From Selaginella moellendorffii (lineage: Eukaryota > Streptophyta > Lycopodiopsida > Selaginellales > Selaginellaceae), in NCBI RefSeq assembly GCF_000143415.4, contig NW_003314315.1, forward strand, positions 1,301,514-1,365,513: a stretch of DNA of 64,000 nt. Direction: 5' to 3'. The position numbers and the translations under genes were made by a program. Under the pieces are notes generated by a model, which was not told where the DNA came from, did not search any database, and was given only the letters and a program-made list of their open reading frames with translations. Shown piece by piece: positions 56,771 through 64,000 of this stretch (within the stretch, counting starts at the first letter, position 1; every line of letters begins with the position of its first letter).

Positions 56771-59700
56771 ATGGCCTTCAGGGTTGGGGAAAAGGTTTAC
56801 ATTTTGAATGGTGGGAAGAGAGTTGCAAAAGGGACCCTTGTGTCTATGGATCGGAACTTTGTTATACACTATCAAAGGCTTGGGGAAGGCAATGCTGCTG
56901 TATCAGTAGAGACTGTCTTTGATGGGAATGTGGTCGCTATTGAACGAGGAGAGATGGTCGTCGGGGTAAATGTTGTTGTTGCCTTGAAAAATCTGCAGAA
57001 GAAAGCAGATGTTGGGGACAGCGCAAGTGCGACGCATGTTCCCTCCGTGAATCTTAAGAACCATGCTACATGGATTCAGGCAAAGGTGTTTCTAAACAAC
57101 CCCGAGGGGGAGGTGGTAGCTGAGGGCTTAGCCACAGTTGTCGATCCAAGAGATGCGGTTGCTAATCAAGAATTGGGCTGGGATGATATTGGAGTTGCGA
57201 TTTTAGAGGTTGTTGACACAGAAGAAAACAGTCTGACTATTGGAAGCATTGTGCGGTGGAAATTGACGCATTTAGTGTTTGAGAATGTGAAGGATTCACA
57301 ATCAAACACCACTACAACTGATGACAGAACATCTCTTCATGGGAAAAGAAAGTACACCTTCCTACAGCGTAGCCAAAGGGATCTGAGCAACGAACCGAAA
57401 AGGCAGAAAATGGCGATGGAGGTTCGAATGGTCTCGACAGTTGCTTGTTGCAAGAGGAGGTGCTGTCAACATGCTGATTGGGATGCTATTGAAGAGGAGA
57501 GAGCAAGATACAAGACATTATCCTAGAAGGCAGCTCGCAATTTTGTGTATGAGGCATTACGGTCATCTGTTGATGCTTCAGAACATCAGGTGGGGGGCAT
57601 GGTCTTCCAGAGGGGTTTGGTCTGCATGAAGGCATGGAGAATCATTTATGAAGTCCCTCGAAGCACATTCTACAGAATCAAAACTAAGTTCGAGGAACAA
57701 AGGGTTCAACAGGCAGTCCATGGGAACGACGGTACGCACAAAACCAGGGGTCATGTTGTATATGGAGAGGCAATCTTCAAGAGGTTTGTCGAGACATGTA
57801 GCGAGCAGCAACCACATAAAACCCGCCTCTTGGAAGATGGAACACGAGACACCCAACGAGTTCTCCCTTCCATGTATACCAAGGGGGCCATATTGGAAGA
57901 TGTGAATCAGGAACTCCAGAGTAATGGCTACAGGAAGCTGAGCCAATCTAGATTTAGTAGATTGTGGAGCAACAGGTTCAGGGATGTGAGTATAGGAAAG
58001 TACTCCAGCTTTTCAAAGTGTGACGAGTGCACTGCTATCAAAATGGCTTTGTCGAAGAATTCTTGCAGCGCTCAAGAGCGAGAGACATTGGTTAGAAGGC
58101 GGCTCGACCACAACATCGAGCAGAGAAGCTGCAGAACTGCATATTATCATAACAGGATTCTCTCCATGGAGAGACCTGACTCTTACCTCTGCATCATCCA
58201 CGACAAAATGGACCAGAAAAAGACGTGCTTACCTCGACTCAATCCTGCCCCCAAGGCAATCTCTTCATCCATGCAGCTGCCTGTGTCTCTGTTTGGCATA
58301 ATCGCTCATGGGCATGGTGCCCAGAACTATGGGAACTTCTTTGTACCTCTATGGGGTGGCGGGGGTGCAAACATGATGATTGCGTCCCTAGCAAAACACT
58401 TAAGGTCTCTGCAAAGTGCGCAGACTGAGCTGAACGGCCAACCCTTGCATAAGGCCCTTGTCGATCGAACCCCATACAGGGTTTAGCTGGAGGAGGAGCA
58501 AAGGCTTGCAGTATCGCGTGGGGCCCCATGCCATCCTAGTGAATATGTTGGCCGTCAGATTGTAGGGTTATCACGTGAGGCCTCATGCCATTCCGACGAG
58601 GCTGGTCGCCCGGTGAATGCACAGCCTCATCCAAACGAAGCAGAATCTCAAGGAAGTTCTTGCGGCCGATGTGGCCTTCCACCCCATCTTCTGCTCCAAA
58701 CAGACAATGCTGGTAGTAAGAACAAAAACATGTACGTCTTCGCGTACTTGGCGATGCTTGTTGCCAAAGGCATATTTGAAACGGTTACACTTGGCTTTCT
58801 CATGGTTGGGCACACTCATGAAGACGTTGATGCCATGTTCAGTCACCTGGCAGAGTCCCTCCGGCGATCCAATGTCCTCACCCTCCGACAACTCTACGAT
58901 GAATTCCAAAATTGCATCAAAGGCACTGTTGAAGCTGCACTTGTGACAGAGGTTCCAGACTTTAAGGGGTTTGTAAGAGGCTACATCAGGGACGGATCCG
59001 AAACGCTGATTGGCCACTCCAAGCCTCTTCAGTTTCATTTCAGCATGCGTGACGGTGCTCCAGTGATGAGGTACAAGATGAGAGAATGGGACACAATGTG
59101 GCTGCCAGTGGATGGCATTGAACTCTTCAAGAGAGATCCCATAACTGGGGAACCTATGATTCCTCAGGGTTCCCCACGGCCGATGCACCCGGATGGACTC
59201 AAAGACCAGGAAAGTATAGTGGCCGGGATTAGACAGCATATTGCCTTCTGGAAGAGGGGGTTGGTGTTTGGTGGAGAATCCTATTTTAAGAGGTGCAAGC
59301 CTTTGCTCGAATACTGGGAGAAGATTATATCTGCTATCCAAAATGGGCCGGTTGTATATGAAGAATTGGAAGAGTCCTTTTGGCCAGAACCCAGAGCACC
59401 AGATAGTAGCGGAACAATGTCCTCTGGAAATGCAGTGACAGATAACGATGTTAAGGATCACTATTGTGGGCCGAGGAACAAGAAGCCGGATTCAGCATTC
59501 AATCCAGTACAGGTCTGCAAAGGAATGGTCGTGCTTGTCAGACCCAGTAATAAAAAACAAATGATATGGGTGGGGCGCTGCATCACTGATGCAGAGGAGG
59601 ACGCGGAAACTAACTCTTTCAATGTAACTGTGGAGTGGTTCAAGCCAAGTTCCGGATATACGAAGGATTGCCTAGAAAAGAGATGGGTGCTGAATCCAAG

Positions 59701-59839
59701 GGATCCCAGCATGAGCATATCGGTGGATAATGTTGTGCATGGTTGGATGCGGAAGCAGAGTGCCACCATCACCTTGCCAGACCATGCAAGAGATGCAGCA
59801 AGAGCATTCATAACCCGGGTTCAAGGTGAGATTCATTAA
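56771..59839 (+). pseudogene. DDE-type transposase with DUF7869-like core
   Basis: Two exons, 56771-58480 and 58625-59839, about 970 residues, with one in-frame TAG at 57524-57526. A 5' leader intron probably ends at TTTTCAG just before the ATG. The N-terminal part is a small beta-rich region (MAFRVGEKVYILNGGKRVAK). A Cys-rich motif (CCKRRCCQHADWDAI) and a helix-turn-helix-like stretch (MKAWRIIYEVPRSTFYRIK) follow. Candidate catalytic acids are in IIHDKMDQKKT, LLLQTDNAGSKNKN and GHTHEDVDAMFSHL, the order seen in transposon proteins with a DUF7869 domain. The C-terminal part (from about 59480) reads as a BAH-like or chromo-like small domain, unassigned. The intron 58481-58624 holds two palindromes. 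Confidence 0.68.
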
Positions 59840-60504
59840 TATTCCTTTACTAAGTTTCTAATGTATTTTATTTCAAGGTGAACAATCCGAATCTGAATCA
59901 AAGGAGGCGTGATGGCATGTGGCCCTTTGCACTAGTATATCTTAATACCGGTCTAAGAAATAGAATGGCATGTGCCCTCAGGCCTTTTACTAAATCACCT
60001 TTGAAAGAAATGCAAGCCTCTATGTCGTAAAAAAAAGGTACTAGAGAAATTCCTTAATAATATGAATGTTATTTAGTTTCATGAAAATACACTAAGGGTC
60101 AAATGAGTTAAATGACTTCTCCAGACTAGCAATGCCTCTTGCTACACCTTCACAATTAGATTCGTTAGAAAAAGATAACATTGAATAATATCTAAATGTT
60201 CTCACCATTAAGTTATATGTCTGGCTAATAGGAATGACGTTCATCTTGGAAAGCTCACCACACGCTCAATGAACAAACAAATAGTGTGTGCGCGCATGCC
60301 ATCGCTCTTCTTTAGCTTCAGATTCGGCTTGTTCACCTTGACAATGAGATTTATTATACAACCAGATGGACTCAGTCTAGACACAAAGTCACCGCACTAG
60401 TCACCATGCCCCAGATATGTCTAGCCCCTGGACAAAAAACATATAATTTCACGTCATTTTCAAATACTTGAAAATTTGTACCTAGTCCCATTTTACTGAA
60501 TAAA
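59840..60504. other. Right sub-terminal region of the transposon
   Basis: AT-rich, no gene. Damaged palindrome copies at 59912 and 59965 and a half-site near 60290. Confidence 0.5.
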
Positions 60505-60528
60505 TCCCACTTTAACGAAATAGAGCTT
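60505..60528 (-). repeat. Right terminal inverted repeat
   Basis: Reverse complement of 48195-48218, followed by the ACAA duplication. Confidence 0.92.
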
Positions 60529-60532
60529 ACAA

Positions 60533-62735
60533 ACTCATGAAGATAACGCCCAAAGACCTCCGTCATCAACCGAGTAAATGTGGCTGGTGCATTCGTCAAA
60601 CCAAACGGCATAACTGTAAACTCAAAATGTCCGAAGCTTGTGTTGAATGCCGTCTTGGAGATAGATGCATCATCCATTGCAATCTGATGATATCCACTCC
60701 TCAGATCAATCTTGGTAAACACTCGTGCTTCACCAAGCTTGTCTAGGATATCATCTACACGTGGCATCGGCATCTTATCCTTCACTGTCTTCTTGTTCAA
60801 AGCACGGTAGTCAATACACATTCGCATTGAACCGTCCTTCTTCTTCACAAGCAAGACCGGAGCACCAAATGGAGACTTACCTGGCTGAATGAATCCAAAC
60901 TCAAGTAACTCCTTGACTTGTCGTTGAACTTCTTGCTCGTCCGCATAACTTAACCGAAATGGACGCCGGTAAATTGGCCGCGTCCCCAGCTCCAATGTAA
61001 TCCCATGCTCCACACCTCGTAATGGAGGCAATCCATGAGGAAGTTCAGATGGAAAAACATCAGAAAACTCGTCGAGTACATCCCGTACTGCTGCTTCTCC
61101 CCCACACGTGCCTTGGTCGCCCAAGTCACGAACAAACAGCAAGTAACTCGAAAGTGCTTTTCCATTACGACAAGCCCGCTTCAAAGATGTAGCAGAGAGC
61201 ATAACAACTGGTGGTTGAACGCCCTCGCCAAACCACACATCTTTAACTCCACCATACTCCAGCGAGATACGCTTAATGCTCCACTTTATCTCTGGATCCA
61301 CCTTCACCAACCATGGCATCCCAAGGATGAGATCCACACGATGGATATCCGCGAGATAAAAAGTCTCCACAAGTGTGGTTTGGCCAACCAACACTTCCAG
61401 CCCCTCGACACAAGCATCGAAATGCTGAGCAGAGGTAGCTGCACCTTCCACTGTGTATGGAAGAACTCCACGTGTGTTCAGGCGATGCTCCGCAACAAAC
61501 TTTGCCGAAACAAAGTTGTCATCGCTCCCACTATCCAGTAAAATCCGCACTGGATCGCCACGGAACACGCCCTCCAACATTAAAGCTGATTCACGCGTAT
61601 CCTCGAGCTCCATCTTGTTCCACACACAGTTGAGTTGACGAGCAACAATCGAAAGTCTCTTCCTCCGACCGGAATGGTCGTTCTCGTCATCCTCACACTG
61701 TAAAGTTTGCAACTTTTTAGTATCGGACTTACCGTGAGAAGATGATTGGCCATTCTTCTTGTCCTGCTGCTTGTTCTTCAACTGCAGACAATCAACCTTG
61801 TAGTGTCCAAGTTCGCCGCAATGATGACAACCCTGTCTATAATTCTTCACAAAGAACTTCTGCTTCTTGGACCCCTTTGCATCTAAAGTAGTCACCACCG
61901 ACTTCAACTTGTGATGCTTGTTCCCATCCTTGTGTCCACGGCAATCATCACGACGATTCTCGACAGAAGGACTCCGCGAACGCTTGCGAGACTTGTGCTT
62001 GTCATTGTCAAGTCGACAAGCCGCATCAAAGAGCTCCTCCAAACTCTTTGTAGGCTGAGAATGACGCAAGTGTTGCCGCATGCTCTCACTATGTAGGCCA
62101 TCAATGAAGCAGGACTTGTTTTGATCTGGATCCTTCGTTGGAACACGACTAATCAAGCGAGTAAGCTTCTCAATATAATCCCCGAGCATCATTTTCCCTT
62201 GCTGGAAATGGCGAAGTTCTGTATGAGCATTCTCCACGTCGTAATGAGGGGCAAAACGTAAATGGAAAGCAGCCTCAAACTCATCCATGGTAGACACTGG
62301 TGGTTTCTTATCCGCAACACGGGACTCCTCAAGCCAATTCCACCATCGAAGACCCGCATCACGCAAAACCATCGGAATAGCCACTAAAGCCTCTGCATCT
62401 GGAGTTCCTCTAGCAGCCAAAAACTTCTTCACATTGGCTAGCCAAGCAAGACACTTGTCCACACCACCATCACCGGAAATGGTTGGAATCTTGAGTCGAT
62501 CTACCAAAGAAGGCTTACTTGGAGCGCTACCCCGTCCAGCCTCGAGTGCCTCAACATGCCCACGCATGGTATCCATCATGCCATGCATCTCGTCTTGCAT
62601 CTCTTGCCGATTCTTATTAAGGGCTCGCAGCTCATGAACCACATCTTGAATGGTCCAAATCTCTGCAGCTTCGTCGGCACCATCGTCGGCACCACCATCG
62701 ACAATAGGATTCCAGCGTTCAGCTTGGTCGGCCAT
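60533..62735 (-). pseudogene. Gypsy gag-pol, first part: gag, zinc knuckle, protease, start of reverse transcriptase
   Basis: Open minus frame from ATG 62735 to the transposon insertion at 60533. Gag: [20 protein letters not shown] and [20 protein letters not shown], then the zinc knuckle [14 protein letters not shown]. Protease: [20 protein letters not shown]. Reverse transcriptase: [40 protein letters not shown] and [20 protein letters not shown]. The frame runs into the DNA transposon and stops at 60372. Gag and pol are in one frame. Confidence 0.93.
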
Positions 62736-62745
62736 TGCAACCAAT

Positions 62746-62758
62746 GCTCCGATACCAA
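62746..62758 (-). other. Primer binding site of the gypsy element
   Basis: On the minus strand TTGGTATCGGAGC directly follows the right LTR, complementary to the initiator tRNA-Met 3' end with one mismatch to the common plant form. Confidence 0.8.
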
Positions 62759-62991
62759 TGTTATGATCCGGCGCAAAAAGACAAAGATCTCGTTGCCCTA
62801 GACTATGCTACGCCACCTCTTGAGGTTCCTCACCACCCAACCACCCCCGAGCTACCTCAAAAGCTCCACTGCACCGCCGCTCCACTGTGAGCCCTAGGGT
62901 AGGTTAAGTCCCTTACCCTAACATGCCTTAATATACCCTTGAGCCTCCCTTTGACCGACGTTGACCATGTAATCAAAGCTGGCGCCTAACA
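62759..62991 (-). repeat. 5' LTR of the nested gypsy element
   Basis: TGTTATGATCCGGCG to GGCGCCTAACA, 233 bp, the partner of 45738-45970; followed by the GTCGG duplication. Confidence 0.92.
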
Positions 62992-63995
62992 GTCGGGGCA
63001 TTGCCGCGAGGCGATCAATCTCCTCCAGCGCATGGATGTGGAACCACTAAATGGTGATCGTGAGCACACTGGCTGCGTGCTCCGGTGCCAAGGATCTCGC
63101 GCTGGGCATGGCCATCCACGCGAGAATTCTCTCCCCGGATCTCCGCAAGAATGTGATCAGATACCGCACAAGGATGTAGTGTCGTGGACTGCGATGATCA
63201 CCGCATTTGCCCAGATTGGGGATTGCTGCCAGGCGCTCGAGACGCTCAAGGGGATGATCCAAGCTCGCGTCCAGCCCAATCCGGTGACCTTCGTCGTGGC
63301 AATCACTGCGTGCTCCAGCAGGGAATTTCTCAATCAGGGCAGGAAGATCCACGCCGCCATGATCAACCTGGGTTTCCACGGAGACATCACGATCCAGAAT
63401 GCGCTCGTTTCGATGTATGCGAAGGGTGGCAGCACGGAGGAAGCACTTGCGGTGTTCCAGAGGATGGAAGATCACAACAGGGTCTTGTGGAACAGCATGA
63501 TCGCGGCCACACACAGTCTTGCACGGCGATGGGCCTCTTCCATGGCATGAACTTGGAAGGGATCAAGCCCGACGACGTGAGCTTTCTGGAAGTTCTAAGT
63601 GCCTGCTCGAGCCCTGGGTGCTTGCGATCGTGCAAGCGGATCCACTCGCAGCTGGAGCTCGCCGCGGTACACTCTCCTCCAGATTTGAGCTTGGAGAACT
63701 CACTTGTCACTGCCTACGCCAAGTGTGGAGATCTAGAGGCCACCGAGAGGATTTTTCAGAGAATCCCAAGAACGTTGTGTCCTGGACGGCCATGCTCACT
63801 GCTTACACCTTTCACGGCAATGGATCCAAAGCTCTCGAGCTCTACGACAAGATGGTCGGGCAGTCGATCCAGCCGGACAGCGTGGTGCTGCTCAACGTAA
63901 TCTACACCGGATCACTGGTCGGGGACGTCGGCCTCGCGAGAAAGTTCCACGCTCGCGTTGCTTCCTCCAGCTTCATGCTCAAGATCCAGATCTAG
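62992..63995 (+). pseudogene. PPR pseudogene, right part
   Basis: Resumes the repeat interrupted at 45737: GHCREAINLLQRMDVEP, then after frameshifts STLAACSGAKDLALGMAIHA, KDVVSWTAMITAFAQIGDCC, RKIHAAMINLGFHGDITIQN, LVTAYAKCGDLEATERIFQR and NVVSWTAMLTAYTFHGNGSK. At least three frame changes and an internal deletion near 63150-63170 break it. It probably continues beyond the window. Confidence 0.82.
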
Positions 63996-64000
63996 AATGC

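Larger units (their letters stand above)
48581..60306. repeat. Family of 22-bp palindromes dispersed through the DNA transposon
   Basis: Half-site ATGGCRTGWGG followed by its reverse complement. Copies (22 bp unless degenerate): 48581, 49658, 49733, 50965, 51156, 51297, 52796, 54073, 54133, 54210, 54982, 55893 (degenerate), 56508, 56606, 56676, 58513, 58570; half or damaged sites at 59912, 59965 and about 60285. The copy at 56606 is a perfect palindrome over 20 of its 22 bases. The spacing is irregular and both half-sites vary by transitions. No copy of this 22-bp form was seen in the gypsy element or in the gene-dense region. Confidence 0.85.
48195..60528. mobile_element. 12.3-kb DNA transposon with DDE transposase, ParB-like/FCP1-like gene and dispersed palindromes
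   Basis: It starts and ends with the same 24-bp inverted repeat (48195-48218, AAGCTCTATTTCGTTAAAGT..., and 60505-60528) and is flanked by ACAA (48191-48194, 60529-60532). The undisturbed target is seen in the older gypsy copy near 39610. Duplication length is 4 bp, or 5 bp (ACAAA) if the element starts one base later. It contains a transposase gene (plus, 56771-59839), a large gene on the minus strand (48637 to about 54300), a telomere-like array and about 18 palindromes. The superfamily is not certain; a 4-bp duplication would fit Sola-type elements, but the transposase is of DUF7869 type. Confidence 0.88.
45738..62991 (-). mobile_element. Ty3/gypsy LTR retrotransposon, itself interrupted by a DNA transposon
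   Basis: Flanked by the 5-bp duplication GTCGG (45733-45737 and 62992-62996) and 233-bp LTRs (45738-45970, 62759-62991). It reads on the minus strand. PBS TTGGTATCGGAGC is next to the right LTR (62758-62746), and a G-rich polypurine-like tract is next to the left LTR (about 45974-45990). Without the 12.3-kb insertion at 48195-60528 the element would be about 4.9 kb. It inserted into a PPR gene. Confidence 0.93.

Noticed and set aside
48581-60306. CRISPR-like array
   Set aside because: The palindromes have irregular spacing of tens to thousands of bases, vary in sequence and lie in a eukaryotic genome; not a CRISPR.

Overview
The window looks like nuclear DNA of an early-diverging land plant, most likely a lycophyte such as Selaginella (inference). 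The support is plant-only genes (SUGAR-DEPENDENT1-type lipase, CLPR4, plastid bL28, starch synthase II, SYP71), intronless PPR genes including a DYW editing factor, and very short introns of about 40-80 nt.

Gene-dense part, about 0.6-26.4 kb: thirteen intact genes plus one small one, mostly separated by 20-150 bp. In order: PPR protein; SCO1-type copper chaperone; CLPR4; organellar alanyl-tRNA synthetase (minus); starch synthase II; a small three-exon gene resembling WASH subunit CCDC53; SYP71 syntaxin (minus); cytochrome c haem lyase; LRR protein; signal-peptide-peptidase-like protease; SDP1-type lipase; DYW PPR protein; plastid bL28; ROF1/FKBP62 immunophilin. Many serve mitochondria or plastids. 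Two divergent pairs have start codons only 56 and 64 bp apart, and TAGGGTT/TAGGGCT boxes lie just upstream of most start codons.

Repeat-rich part, 26.4-64 kb: no intact host gene. It holds a decayed ROCO-like (COR domain) coding region; a large LTR element without coding capacity (LTRs 29960-31473 and 35524-37312, each with an internal minisatellite) next to an older LTR relic; a 100-N assembly gap; a decayed Ty3/gypsy copy; copia-like remnants; and a three-level nest. In the nest a PPR pseudogene (about 45.47-45.74 and 62.99-64.0 kb) is split by a Ty3/gypsy element (45738-62991, 5-bp duplication GTCGG), whose reverse-transcriptase region is split by a 12.3-kb DNA transposon (48195-60528, 24-bp perfect terminal inverted repeats, duplication ACAA).

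The 12.3-kb DNA transposon is the most unusual object. It carries a DUF7869-like DDE-type transposase on the plus strand and, on the minus strand, a many-exon gene with a ParB-like domain, an acidic region and an FCP1/NIF-type HAD domain. About 18 copies of a 22-bp palindrome (half-site ATGGCRTGWGG plus its reverse complement) are scattered through it, several forming much of ultra-short introns directly upstream of the 3' splice site. No copy of this 22-bp form was seen in the flanking DNA. Both transposon genes and the host gypsy element carry in-frame stops that each fit one C-to-T or G-to-A change, so this copy is probably dead and was once methylated (inference).
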